Below, piece by piece: positions 18,597-31,872 of a stretch of DNA of 64,000 nt. The position numbers and the translations under genes are program-made. The DNA comes from Hippasteria phrygiana (lineage: Eukaryota > Echinodermata > Asteroidea > Valvatida > Goniasteridae). Location: contig JAZGUH010000328.1 in assembly GCA_037893225.1 (NCBI GenBank), positions 434,001 through 498,000 of the forward strand, in the 5' to 3' direction. How positions within the stretch are numbered: position 1 is the first letter of the stretch; every line of letters starts with the position of its first letter. Below the pieces are notes generated by a model. That model did not search any database. It was not told where the DNA came from and saw nothing but the letters and a program-made list of their open reading frames with translations.

Positions 18597-20605
18597 ATGG
18601 TTCGCTACAGAAAGGGCATGTTTAAGAGGAAAAAAGCCTATTTTAAAAAAGGCAATGGTCTGACATGTCAGTTGATAAGAGAAAAGGCTGATGTTTCATC
18701 TTTCTATATCAGACCCACAAATGAACAATTGCAACTGGCCTTTCCCAGAGATGAGCGAGGTTCTTTCTACAACCCACCAGGTGCCAGAACTAATAAAACT
18801 GTGATGGTGCTGCGACCGAAAATTGAGGAAATAACGCCGATAAGCAGACTCCAAAGGGAAGGAGCCGACAACTTGAACCCAGGCGGCTACAGAATTGTTC
18901 ATGTCAACACTACAGTTGAGACAAGTGTTCGAGCTACCCTGGACCATCAGCATGCGAATCCTGACTGTGATGGCTGGCCTCAGCTACAGGCAGAGCAAGA
19001 AACACACTGGGGCCTTGCTGTTTCAGAGGTGCTGTCATGCAACAAGTGCTACTTCTCGACAGGAAGGAAGAAGCTGTACTCAGAGATACCTCAGGTCAGC
19101 AGAGGCCGACGCACTGCAACTCCAAACATGGCCTTTTAGGTTGGTCTCCTCAACCGGGTATTGCAGCCACAGGAGCAAGACGACTTTTGACAGCATTGGG
19201 TACAACTGTTCCTTCAATCAGTGGGCTGCAGAAAACAGCAAGCAAATGTGGGGACATTATTATCAATGAAAATGTTAGATGTATGGCTGAAAAGAGAAAA
19301 CTGGTCAAAGGTATTCAAGAATTACAGGGCTATGACAGAGAAAAACCGATTGCTGTCGAATTAGATAGACAATACAATAACCCCTTGAGAAACTGTCGGG
19401 AACAAAACACCATTTGTGCCGGCAACCCAAACTAGGGACGTAGTATGTGAGAATGTAACACCCAAAAAATGGTAGTAATGTACCACCACGAGAATAAACT
19501 CTGTAAATGTGAAAATCAAATGTCGGGCAAACATAGCTGTAACAAGTGGTACGAGCACACATATTCTTGTAGTGCTACACGCCCAGCAAATTACAACATG
19601 GGGGATGAAAGAGAAGGGGGAATTCAATGTGCCAAGAAACTTCTAGAGTGTGAGGAACCCTTGTTGGCAGAAAGAGTAACAAGCGATGCGGACGGGTGTA
19701 TGGCAAAAGGTTTTATGTCTCAGATGAGAATTAAAGCAGGTATCGAGCCAGAACACTTTCTTGACCCACCTTACTTAAATCGATCACTCAGTTCAGCAAT
19801 CAGTCGGGCCAAATTCAGTGGTGACATGATGCCTGGTAGAACTAAAAATGAAAAAAAAAAGATACAAGACCGGTTAGGTGACGATGTAAGTCACAGGGTA
19901 CAAGCAGAAGCAGGGGCAATCCTCAAGAAATGTGGGAGAAACTTTGCCCAAATGTATGACATGGCTGAACAGGCTGCCTCAACCATTCCCGAATGTTACC
20001 AAGGTCGCCACAACCTTTGCAAAAAGCGGTCCTTGGTTTGCAATGGCAATAACAGATTTCCCTACCTTCCTGTTCATGTTAGGGGAAAACTGAAAATGCT
20101 CGAGTCTGACAAGAAACTGCTTTTACTGAAAATTCAGAAGAGAATTGGTCACGAGGCAATGCAAAAAACCAGATATGGGACAAGTACACAAAAAGCAGAG
20201 TCCATGAACCATGCTTTTTCAAGTTCTAATCCAAAAGGGACACTAACCTTTTCCAGAAATGCTCTCTCAAGAGACCACAGCGCAGTTCACCTTGTCAACA
20301 ATGGCCATGCCAACTTAATCATCCTCAAGTGTGAAGCTGCAGGTTGTCCTGTTTTGCCAGGATCTGCAGCTGCCAAAAGTCTGGCTGAAATGGACAGAAA
20401 AGAAAAATATCATTCCCAACGGGCTAGGAGCACACATTATAAAATACGAAGGGCAAAGTGTAGGGCACAACGATATAACTTGTACAACTGTGCCAAGTCA
20501 TTGTACAAAAAGAAAGGGCAACTGGAACCCAAGTCAGCAATCCCTCCAGATGTGGATTGGCAAAGAATTCAGAGTGAGCACAATTACAGCATACGTTTCA
20601 ATTAA
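18597..20605 (+). pseudogene. Mutator-like transposase, frameshifted (unit 4)
   Basis: Has the two shared frameshifts and the extra 1-bp deletion (378-codon C-terminal frame from 19469). It carries Asn for Lys in the leader upstream of the ATG (NKQNTL) and shares Glu at ECEEP with unit 1 only. Confidence 0.85.
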
Positions 20606-20704
20606 AAATGAATTATAAAAGCAAAAAGTGTAGCATCCAAAAATGGTGAGTAATTTCAGTTATCAAACTTAATGGTGAGCCAAAAAGTTCTCCTTAATTA
20701 CATT

Positions 20705-21156
20705 TTAAAGAAGACAATCCTTGTATGGGCCATGGCCCGAACACAAACGGCATCTCTTACAACGAGATCTTGCAGTGTTGATGGCGTGTGGCTCAAGTGA
20801 CAGGTGATCAAAATTCACACACAAGGAGTTGTGGCACAGGTGACTGACATCATACCCCCGGGGAAGATCAAGGACTCCAGAATAAACAATGTAAGTCAAC
20901 CTGTGCACACGCATCCTTGTGCGTGAATTTGATTTTGAGCCAGGCATGACAACATTAATAATGCCATATTTCTGCTGGACATATCCTGTCCATACCCTAC
21001 AATTTTTTCTGCCTCTGTGTACAGTCTTTCTTAAAATCTTGCCTTTAATTAGGGCCTTCCAGATGGAATCCATTTTGCTATGGTTTAAGAAATCTGCATA
21101 ACAAACAATACAGACCGCGTGCGTGAGGTCAACTTACCTTTGCTACCATATGGCAT
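20705..21156 (-). CDS. I-PpoI-like His-Me endonuclease (unit 4)
   Basis: Open. Thr23 is Lys (GRKNC, numbered from the internal ATG), two residues before the first zinc-ligand Cys. Units 7, 8 and 9 share this change. Predicted first exon 21138-21156. Confidence 0.8.
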
Positions 21157-22151
21157 TGGTCAAACGTTTTCTCCAGCAGTCATGATAGCCCTAGCCTGGG
21201 CATGCTACAAATAAAAATAAATAAATATACATCTCAGTCTAAATATTGGGTGAAACAATTCAGACAAACTACTTACTCGTAAATTTATGAGCCTCAGCGC
21301 AACCTATAATTGTAAACATGTTGATAACATGGCGGATAGGCATCTGAAATGTGTATGTGAATAAAAAGACAGCGAGAGCAAACAAAGAAAAGAAAGACAG
21401 AACCCATTTTGTTCTCTATCATGTGTGTAATCATTACTGTGTTTTCTGTGAGATTTCATAGTTCAAAACATGAAACATACCTATTTTTAGCGAGTACACT
21501 TGGCATATGGGCGCCGCCATGTTTGCTTCATATAGGTTCCACTCACTGATCTCTATAGAGATCACTGGTTCCACTCCACTAAATACGGCGCTCATTTTGT
21601 AACCAACATAAAAATAGAAAGGAAGAGCGCCACCTGGTGACGCTCAGGAGTAAGGTGGCAATATTTTTTTCACTGGAAATTAAAGATTAAGACTCCTAGA
21701 ATAATTTTCTTTTCAAATTTATGAGAGTTGAAGGAATTTTTTTTTTTTTATACTCCCCTCCCCACAAACCACCCCTAAAATGGTGGCCCATCTCTGGGCC
21801 CAGGTCTAAATGCAGCCCTCCCCCCCGCCTCGATGCCAAATAGACCCACGTATTGGTCATTTTTGTGAATGGAATTCCCCGAGTTGGAAGCCACGGGTCA
21901 CCAATTCTTGATTTCCACAAATATTTCTACAATCAGTCCAATTTATAGGCCCCAGGGACCTCTTATTCAAAATTACTGGAGGGATCACAAAATATTAATG
22001 AGCTCGCGCGCAGTGATTTTCACAGATTTAGTGGCATGCACCCTGCTGATAGAAGTCATAATTATCGTGGCCCTAAAGGGACATGCGCGCATTTCTGCGC
22101 AGATTTCTGCGATGTCGTACATTTTTATTGTTTTGCGATAAAATCCGCAAT

Positions 22152-22424
22152 GAGCAGAAAATGTGCGCAGAAAATGTGCGCAGAAAATGTGCGCAGAAAA
22201 TGTGCGCAGAAAATGTGCGCAGAAAATGTGCGCAGAAAATGTGCGCAGAAAATGTGCGCAGAAAATGTGCGCAGAAAATGTGCGCAGAAAATGTGCGCAG
22301 AAAATGTGCGCAGAAAATGTGCGCAGAAAATGTGCGCAGAAAATGTGCGCAGAAAATGTGCGCAGAAAATGTGCGCAGAAAATGTGCGCAGAAAATGTGC
22401 GCAGAAAATGTGCGCAGAAAATGT
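22152..22424. repeat. 13-bp minisatellite, 21 copies (unit 5)
   Basis: First copy is GAGCAGAAAATGT instead of GCGCAGAAAATGT, a variant shared with units 8, 11 and 12. Confidence 0.97.
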
Positions 22425-22513
22425 GCGAATGTCCCTTCAGGGCCACAATACATATACGATAGTGCTGAACCAAATAGGCTAATCTGTTTGTGATTGGGTT
22501 TTTATGTTCACAG

Positions 22514-22630
22514 TGGGCCCGTGTCATGAGAGCGTTAATCCGTGTCAGAATGGAGCCACGTGTACGGGGGTAAACTTCGCAGTAGTCTGCCGGTGCAGCG
22601 ATGGTTTTGTAGGCGAAAACTGTGAAAGAG
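22514..22630 (+). CDS. EGF-like domain exon (unit 5)
   Basis: One synonymous change (Val GTG to GTA in GFVGEN), shared with units 8, 9 and 10. Confidence 0.7.
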
Positions 22631-23064
22631 GTACCGGTTGGCTATTACAGAAATCAAATTGGAGAAAGGCTATAAATGGTTCTGAAACAATCAACTGGTT
22701 GGGGCGTGCACTAGTTAACTAGTGTTGACATTATTGTACTGCGCAGACATTTTTTCAAACTATACTATTAGGCAAGATAAGCCAAAACTCTGAAGAAAAG
22801 AGAAATGTCACAAATCGAATTCATTTTGACTTGCTTTATGAATTTAATAATTTTCATTTTACCAACTAGTTCATATTTAGAAAATGCCTTTGGTTATTGG
22901 CACAACAGGGAAGCAGTAACTTAAGCATGCACTGAATGAAATGCAATAGCTTTGCAATGGATGTTTATTGTTAGTGCACCATTATTCTTTTGTTGTTCAT
23001 AGTGACATGGAATAAACAAAACACTCTTCATAACCCTAATTACTCACCAACTGAAAGGTCCACC

Positions 23065-25074
23065 ATGGTTCGCTACAGAAAGGGCATGTTTAAGAGGAAA
23101 AAAGCCTATTTAAAAAAAGGCAATGGTCTGACATGTCAGTTGATAAGAGAAAAGGCTGATGTTTCATCTTTCTATATCAGACCCACAAATGAACAATTGC
23201 AACTGGCCTTTCCCAGAGATGAGCGAGGTTCTTTCTACAACCCACCAGGTGCCAGAACTAATAAAACTGTGATGGTGCTGCGACCGAAAATTGAGGAAAT
23301 AACGCCGATAAGCAGACTCCAAAGGGAAGGAGCCGACAACTTGAACCCAGGCGGCTACAGAATTGTTCATGTCAACACTACAGTTGAGACAAGTGTTCGA
23401 GCTACCCTGGACCATCAGCATGCGAATCCTGACTGTGATGGCTGGCCTCAGCTACAGGCAGAGCAAGAAACACACTGGGGCCTTGCTGTTTCAGAGGTGC
23501 TGTCATGCAACAAGTGCTACTTCTCGACAGGAAGGAAGAAGCTGTACTCAGAGATACCTCAGGTCAGCAGAGGCCGACGCACTGCAACTCCAAACATGGC
23601 CTTTTAGGTTGGTCTCCTCAACCGGGTATTGCAGCCACAGGAGCAAGACGACTTTTGACAGCATTGGGTACAACTGTTCCTTCAATCAGTGGGCTGCAGA
23701 AAACAGCAAGCAAATGTGGGGACATTATTATCAATGAAAATGTTAGATGTATGGCTGAAAAGAGAAAACTGGTCAAAGGTATTCAAGAATTACAGGGCTA
23801 TGACAGAGAAAAACCGATTGCTGTCGAATTAGATAGACAATACAATAACCCCTTGAGAAACTGTCGGGAACAAAACACCATTTGTGCCGGCAACCCAAAC
23901 TAGGGACGTAGTATGTGAGAATGTAACCACCCAAAAAATGGTAGTAATGTACCACCACGAGAATAAACTCTGTAAATGTGAAAATCAAATGTCGGGCAAA
24001 CACAGCTGTAACAAGTGGTACGAGCACACATATTCTTGTAGTGCTACACGCCCAGCAAATTACAACATGGGGGATGAAAGAGAAGGGGGAATTCAATGTG
24101 CCAAGAAACTTCTAGAGTGTAAGGAACCCTTGTTGGCAGAAAGAGTAACAAGCGATGCGGACGGGTGTATGGCAAAAGGTTTTATGTCTCAGATGAGAAT
24201 TAAAGCAGGTATCGAGCCAGAACACTTTCTTGACCCACCTTACTTAAATCGATCACTCAGTTCAGCAATCAGTCGGGCCAAATTCAGTGGTGACATGATG
24301 CCTGGTAGAACTAAAAATGAAAAAAAAAAGATACAAGACCGGTTAGGTGACGATGTAAGTCACAGGGTACAAGCAGAAGCAGGGGCAATCCTCAAGAAAT
24401 GTGGGAGAAACTTTGCCCAAATGTATGACATGGCTGAACAGGCTGCCTCAACCATTCCCGAATGTTACCAAGGTCGCCACAACCTTTGCAAAAAGCGGTC
24501 CTTGGTTTGCAATGGCAATAACAGATTTCCCTACCTTCCTGTTCATGTTAGGGGAAAACTGAAAATGCTCGAGTCTGACAAGAAACTGCTTTTACTGAAA
24601 ATTCAGAAGAGAATTGGTCACGAGGCAATGCAAAAAACCAGATATGGGACAAGTACACAAAAAGCAGAGTCCATGAACCATGCTTTTTCAAGTTCTAATC
24701 CAAAAGGGACACTAACCTTTTCCAGAAATGCTCTCTCAAGAGACCACAGCGCAGTTCACCTTGTCAACAATGGCCATGCCAACTTAATCATCCTCAAGTG
24801 TGAAGCTGCAGGTTGTCCTGTTTTGCCAGGATCTGCAGCTGCCAAAAGTCTGGCTGAAATGGACAGAAAAGAAAAATATCATTCCCAACGGGCTAGGAGC
24901 ACACATTATAAAATACGAAGGGCAAAGTGTAGGGCACAACGATATAACTTGTACAACTGTGCCAAGTCATTGTACAAAAAGAAAGGGCAACTGGAACCCA
25001 AGTCAGCAATCCCTCCAGATGTGGATTGGCAAAGAATTCAGAGTGAGCACAATTACAGCATACGTTTCAATTAA
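23065..25074 (+). pseudogene. Mutator-like transposase, frameshifted (unit 5)
   Basis: Two shared frameshifts; C-terminal frame of 396 codons from 23884. Phe-to-Leu near the N-terminus (AYLKK), shared with units 8, 9, 10 and 12. Confidence 0.85.
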
Positions 25075-25173
25075 AAATGAATTATAAAAGCAAAAAGTGT
25101 AGCATCAAAAAATGGTGAGTAATTTCAGTTATCAAACTTAATGGTGAGCCAAAAAGTTCTCCTTAATTACATT

Positions 25174-25625
25174 TTAAAGAAGACAATCCTTGTATGGGCC
25201 ATGGCCCGAACACAAACGGCATCTCTTACAACGAGATCTTGCAGTGTTGATGGCGTGTGGCTCAAGTGACAGGTGATCAAAATTCACACACAAGGAGTTG
25301 TGGCACAGGTGACTGACATCATACCCCCGGGGAAGATCAAGGACTCCAGAATAAACAATGTAAGTCAACCTGTGCACACGCATCCTTGTGCGTGAATTTG
25401 ATTTTGAGCCAGGCATGACAACATTAATAATGCCATATTTCTGCTGGACATATCCTGTCCATACCCTACAATTTGTTCTGCCTCTGTGTACAGTCTTTCT
25501 TAAAATCTTGCCTTTAATTAGGGCCTTCCAGATGGAATCCATTTTGCTATGGTTTAAGAAATCTGCATAACAAACAATACAGACCGCGTGCGTGAGGTCA
25601 ACTTACCTTTGCTACCATATGGCAT
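25174..25625 (-). CDS. I-PpoI-like His-Me endonuclease (unit 5)
   Basis: Open frame identical to unit 1 (predicted first exon 25607-25625). Confidence 0.8.
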
Positions 25626-26620
25626 TGGTCAAACGTTTTCTCCAGCAGTCATGATAGCCCTAGCCTGGGCATGCTACAAATAAAAATAAATAAATATACA
25701 TCTCAGTCTAAATATTGGGTGAAACAATTCAGACAAACTACTTACTCGTAAATTTATGAGCCTCAGCGCAACCTATAATTGTAAACATGTTGATAACATG
25801 GCGGATAGGCATCTGAAATGTGTATGTGAATAAAAAGACAGCGAGAGCAAACAAAGAAAAGAAAGACAGAACCCATTTTGTTCTCTATCATGTGTGTAAT
25901 CATTACTGTGTTTTCTGTGAGATTTCATAGTTCAAAACATGAAACATACCTATTTTTAGCGAGTACACTTGGCATATGGGCGCCGCCATGTTTGCTTCAT
26001 ATAGGTTCCACTCACTGATCTCTATAGAGATCACTGGTTCCACTCCACTAAATACGGCGCTCATTTTGTAACCAACATAAAAATAGAAAGGAAGAGCGCC
26101 ACCTGGTGACGCTCAGGAGTAAGGTGGCAATATTTTTTTCACTGGAAATTAAAGATTAAGACTCCTAGAATAATTTTCTTTTCAAATTTATGAGAGTTGA
26201 AGGAATTTTTTTTTTTTTATACTCCCCTCCCCACAAACCACCCCTAAAATGGTGGCCCATCTCTGGGCCCAGGTCTAAATGTAGCCCTCCCCCCCGCCTC
26301 GATGCCAAATAGACCCACGTATTGGTCATTTTTGTGAATGGAATTCCCCGAGTTGGAAGCCACGGGTCACCAATTCTTGATTTCCACAAATATTTCTACA
26401 ATCAGTCCAATTTATAGGCCCCAGGGACCTCTTATTCAAAATTACTGGAGGGATCACAAAATATTAATGAGCTCGCGCGCAGTGATTTTCACAGATTTAG
26501 TGGCATGCACCCTGCTGATAGAAGTCATAATTATCGTGGCCCTAAAGGGACATGCGCGCATTTCTGCGCAGATTTCTGCGATGTCGTACATTTTTATTGT
26601 TTTGCGATAAAATCCGCAAT

Positions 26621-26815
26621 GCGCAGAAAATGTGCGCAGAAAATGTGCGCAGAAAATGTGCGCAGAAAATGTGCGCAGAAAATGTGCGCAGAAAATGTGC
26701 GCAGAAAATGTGCGCAGAAAATGTGCGCAGAAAATGTGCGCAGAAAATGTGCGCAGAAAATGTGCGCAGAAAATGTGCGCAGAAAATGTGCGCAGAAAAT
26801 GTGCGCAGAAAATGT
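26621..26815. repeat. 13-bp minisatellite, 15 copies (unit 6)
   Basis: Perfect repeats. Confidence 0.97.
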
Positions 26816-26904
26816 GCGAATGTCCCTTCAGGGCCACAATACATATACGATAGTGCTGAACCAAATAGGCTAATCTGTTTGTGATTGGGTTTTTATGTTC
26901 ACAG

Positions 26905-27021
26905 TGGGCCCGTGTCATGAGAGCGTTAATCCGTGTCAGAATGGAGCCACGTGTACGGGGGTAAACTTCGCAGTAGTCTGCCGGTGCAGCGATGGTTTTG
27001 TGGGCGAAAACTGTGAAAGAG
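26905..27021 (+). CDS. EGF-like domain exon (unit 6)
   Basis: Identical to the unit 1 exon. Confidence 0.7.
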
Positions 27022-27455
27022 GTACCGGTTGGCTATTACAGAAATCAAATTGGAGAAAGGCTATAAATGGTTCTGAAACAATCAACTGGTTGGGGCGTGC
27101 ACTAGTTAACTAGTGTTGACATTATTGTACTGCGCAGACATTTTTTCAAACTATACTATTAGGCAAGATAAGCCAAAACTCTGAAGAAAAGAGAAATGTC
27201 ACAAATCGAATTCATTTTGACTTGCTTTATGAATTTAATAATTTTCATTTTACCAACTAGTTCATATTTAGAAAATGCCTTTGGTTATTGGCACAACAGG
27301 GAAGCAGTAACTTAAGCATGCACTGAATGAAATGCAATAGCTTTGCAATGGATGTTTATTGTTAGTGCACCATTATTCTTTTGTTGTTCATAGTGACATG
27401 GAATAAACAAAAAACTCTTCATAACCCTAATTACTCACCAACTGAAAGGTCCACC

Positions 27456-29465
27456 ATGGTTCGCTACAGAAAGGGCATGTTTAAGAGGAAAAAAGCCTAT
27501 TTTAAAAAAGGCAATGGTCTGACATGTCAGTTGATAAGAGAAAAGGCTGATGTTTCATCTTTCTATATCAGACCCACAAATGAACAATTGCAACTGGCCT
27601 TTCCCAGAGATGAGCGAGGTTCTTTCTACAACCCACCAGGTGCCAGAACTAATAAAACTGTGATGGTGCTGCGACCGAAAATTGAGGAAATAACGCCGAT
27701 AAGCAGACTCCAAAGGGAAGGAGCCGACAACTTGAACCCAGGCGGCTACAGAATTGTTCATGTCAACACTACAGTTGAGACAAGTGTTCGAGCTACCCTG
27801 GACCATCAGCATGCGAATCCTGACTGTGATGGCTGGCCTCAGCTACAGGCAGAGCAAGAAACACACTGGGGCCTTGCTGTTTCAGAGGTGCTGTCATGCA
27901 ACAAGTGCTACTTCTCGACAGGAAGGAAGAAGCTGTACTCAGAGATACCTCAGGTCAGCAGAGGCCGACGCACTGCAACTCCAAACATGGCCTTTTAGGT
28001 TGGTCTCCTCAACCGGGTATTGCAGCCACAGGAGCAAGACGACTTTTGACAGCATTGGGTACAACTGTTCCTTCAATCAGTGGGCTGCAGAAAACAGCAA
28101 GCAAATGTGGGGACATTATTATCAATGAAAATGTTAGATGTATGGCTGAAAAGAGAAAACTGGTCAAAGGTATTCAAGAATTACAGGGCTATGACAGAGA
28201 AAAACCGATTGCTGTCGAATTAGATAGACAATACAATAACCCCTTGAGAAACTGTCGGGAACAAAACACCATTTGTGCCGGCAACCCAAACTAGGGACGT
28301 AGTATGTGAGAATGTAACCACCCAAAAAATGGTAGTAATGTACCACCACGAGAATAAACTCTGTAAATGTGAAAATCAAATGTCGGGCAAACACAGCTGT
28401 AACAAGTGGTACGAGCACACATATTCTTGTAGTGCTACACGCCCAGCAAATTACAACATGGGGGATGAAAGAGAAGGGGGAATTCAATGTGCCAAGAAAC
28501 TTCTAGAGTGTAAGGAACCCTTGTTGGCAGAAAGAGTAACAAGCGATGCGGACGGGTGTATGGCAAAAGGTTTTATGTCTCAGATGAGAATTAAAGCAGG
28601 TATCGAGCCAGAACACTTTCTTGACCCACCTTACTTAAATCGATCACTCAGTTCAGCAATCAGTCGGGCCAAATTCAGTGGTGACATGATGCCTGGTAGA
28701 ACTAAAAATGAAAAAAAAAAGATACAAGACCGGTTAGGTGACGATGTAAGTCACAGGGTACAAGCAGAAGCAGGGGCAATCCTCAAGAAATGTGGGAGAA
28801 ACTTTGCCCAAATGTATGACATGGCTGAACAGGCTGCCTCAACCATTCCCGAATGTTACCAAGGTCGCCACAACCTTTGCAAAAAGCGGTCCTTGGTTTG
28901 CAATGGCAATAACAGATTTCCCTACCTTCCTGTTCATGTTAGGGGAAAACTGAAAATGCTCGAGTCTGACAAGAAACTGCTTTTACTGAAAATTCAGAAG
29001 AGAATTGGTCACGAGGCAATGCAAAAAACCAGATATGGGACAAGTACACAAAAAGCAGAGTCCATGAACCATGCTTTTTCAAGTTCTAATCCAAAAGGGA
29101 CACTAACCTTTTCCAGAAATGCTCTCTCAAGAGACCACAGCGCAGTTCACCTTGTCAACAATGGCCATGCCAACTTAATCATCCTCAAGTGTGAAGCTGC
29201 AGGTTGTCCTGTTTTGCCAGGATCTGCAGCTGCCAAAAGTCTGGCTGAAATGGACAGAAAAGAAAAATATCATTCCCAACGGGCTAGGAGCACACATTAT
29301 AAAATACGAAGGGCAAAGTGTAGGGCACAACGATATAACTTGTACAACTGTGCCAAGTCATTGTACAAAAAGAAAGGGCAACTGGAACCCAAGTCAGCAA
29401 TCCCTCCAGATGTGGATTGGCAAAGAATTCAGAGTGAGCACAATTACAGCATACGTTTCAATTAA
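27456..29465 (+). pseudogene. Mutator-like transposase, frameshifted (unit 6)
   Basis: Two shared frameshifts; C-terminal frame of 396 codons from 28275. Confidence 0.85.
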
Positions 29466-29564
29466 AAATGAATTATAAAAGCAAAAAGTGTAGCATCAAA
29501 AAATGGTGAGTAATTTCAGTTATCAAACTTAATGGTGAGCCAAAAAGTTCTCCTTAATTACATT

Positions 29565-30016
29565 TTAAAGAAGACAATCCTTGTATGGGCCATGGCCCGA
29601 ACACAAACGGCATCTCTTACAACGAGATCTTGCAGTGTTGATGGCGTGTGGCTCAAGTGACAGGTGATCAAAATTCACACACAAGGAGTTGTGGCACAGG
29701 TGACTGACATCATACCCCCGGGGAAGATCAAGGACTCCAGAATAAACAATGTAAGTCAACCTGTGCACACGCATCCTTGTGCGTGAATTTGATTTTGAGC
29801 CAGGCATGACAACATTAATAATGCCATATTTCTGCTGGACATATCCTGTCCATACCCTACAATTTGTTCTGCCTCTGTGTACAGTCTTTCTTAAAATCTT
29901 GCCTTTAATTAGGGCCTTCCAGATGGAATCCATTTTGCTATGGTTTAAGAAATCTGCATAACAAACAATACAGACCGCGTGCGTGAGGTCAACTTACCTT
30001 TGCTACCATATGGCAT
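29565..30016 (-). CDS. I-PpoI-like His-Me endonuclease (unit 6)
   Basis: Open frame identical to unit 1 (predicted first exon 29998-30016). Confidence 0.8.
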
Positions 30017-31011
30017 TGGTCAAACGTTTTCTCCAGCAGTCATGATAGCCCTAGCCTGGGCATGCTACAAATAAAAATAAATAAATATACATCTCAGTCT
30101 AAATATTGGGTGAAACAATTCAGACAAACTACTTACTCGTAAATTTATGAGCCTCAGCGCAACCTATAATTGTAAACATGTTGATAACATGGCGGATAGG
30201 CATCTGAAATGTGTATGTGAATAAAAAGACAGCGAGAGCAAACAAAGAAAAGAAAGACAGAACCCATTTTGTTCTCTATCATGTGTGTAATCATTACTGT
30301 GTTTTCTGTGAGATTTCATAGTTCAAAACATGAAACATACCTATTTTTAGCGAGTACACTTGGCATATGGGCGCCGCCATGTTTGCTTCATATAGGTTCC
30401 ACTCACTGATCTCTATAGAGATCACTGGTTCCACTCCACTAAATACGGCGCTCATTTTGTAACCAACATAAAAATAGAAAGGAAGAGCGCCACCTGGTGA
30501 CGCTCAGGAGTAAGGTGGCAATATTTTTTTCACTGGAAATTAAAGATTAAGACTCCTAGAATAATTTTCTTTTCAAATTTATGAGAGTTGAAGGAATTTT
30601 TTTTTTTTTATACTCCCCTCCCCACAAACCACCCCTAAAATGGTGGCCCATCTCTGGGCCCAGGTCTAAATGTAGCCCTCCCCCCCGCCTCGATGCCAAA
30701 TAGACCCACGTATTGGTCATTTTTGTGAATGGAATTCCCCGAGTTGGAAGCCACGGGTCACCAATTCTTGATTTCCACAAATATTTCTACAATCAGTCCA
30801 ATTTATAGGCCCCAGGGACCTCTTATTCAAAATTACTGGAGGGATCACAAAATATTAATGAGCTCGCGCGCAGTGATTTTCACAGATTTAGTGGCATGCA
30901 CCCTGCTGATAGAAGTCATAATTATCGTGGCCCTAAAGGGACATGCGCGCATTTCTGCGCAGATTTCTGCGATGTCGTACATTTTTATTGTTTTGCGATA
31001 AAATCCGCAAT

Positions 31012-31232
31012 GCGCAGAAAATGTGCGCAGAAAATGTGCGCAGAAAATGTGCGCAGAAAATGTGCGCAGAAAATGTGCGCAGAAAATGTGCGCAGAAAAT
31101 GTGCGCAGAAAATGTGCGCAGAAAATGTGCGCAGAAAATGTGCGCAGAAAATGTGCGCAGAAAATGTGCGCAGAAAATGTGCGCAGAAAATGTGCGCAGA
31201 AAATGTGCGCAGAAAATGTGCGCAGAAAATGT
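31012..31232. repeat. 13-bp minisatellite, 17 copies (unit 7)
   Basis: Perfect repeats. Confidence 0.97.
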
Positions 31233-31321
31233 GCGAATGTCCCTTCAGGGCCACAATACATATACGATAGTGCTGAACCAAATAGGCTAATCTGTTTGTG
31301 ATTGGGTTTTTATGTTCACAG

Positions 31322-31438
31322 TGGGCCCGTGTCATGAGAGCGTTAATCCGTGTCAGAATGGAGCCACGTGTACGGGGGTAAACTTCGCAGTAGTCTGCCG
31401 GTGCAGCGATGGTTTTGTGGGCGAAAACTGTGAAAGAG
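31322..31438 (+). CDS. EGF-like domain exon (unit 7)
   Basis: Identical to the unit 1 exon. Confidence 0.7.
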
Positions 31439-31872
31439 GTACCGGTTGGCTATTACAGAAATCAAATTGGAGAAAGGCTATAAATGGTTCTGAAACAATC
31501 AACTGGTTGGGGCGTGCACTAGTTAACTAGTGTTGACATTATTGTACTGCGCAGACATTTTTTCAAACTATACTATTAGGCAAGATAAGCCAAAACTCTG
31601 AAGAAAAGAGAAATGTCACAAATCGAATTCATTTTGACTTGCTTTATGAATTTAATAATTTTCATTTTACCAACTAGTTCATATTTAGAAAATGCCTTTG
31701 GTTATTGGCACAACAGGGAAGCAGTAACTTAAGCATGCACTGAATGAAATGCAATAGCTTTGCAATGGATGTTTATTGTTAGTGCACCATTATTCTTTTG
31801 TTGTTCATAGTGACATGGAATAAACAAAAAACTCTTCATAACCCTAATTACTCACCAACTGAAAGGTCCACC

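Larger units (their letters stand above)
13211..21645 (+). repeat. Macrosatellite unit 4, split by a palindromic insertion
   Basis: The first eight bases (13211-13218) and the remainder (17186-21645) form one unit of about 4,468 bp once the insertion and duplicated TAA are removed. The length excess over unit 1 is six extra minisatellite copies. Confidence 0.95.
21646..26114 (+). repeat. Macrosatellite unit 5 (4,469 bp)
   Basis: Longest uninterrupted unit. Private T-to-C near 21812 in the leader. Confidence 0.97.
26115..30505 (+). repeat. Macrosatellite unit 6 (4,391 bp)
   Basis: No private change noticed; close to the consensus of the array. Confidence 0.97.
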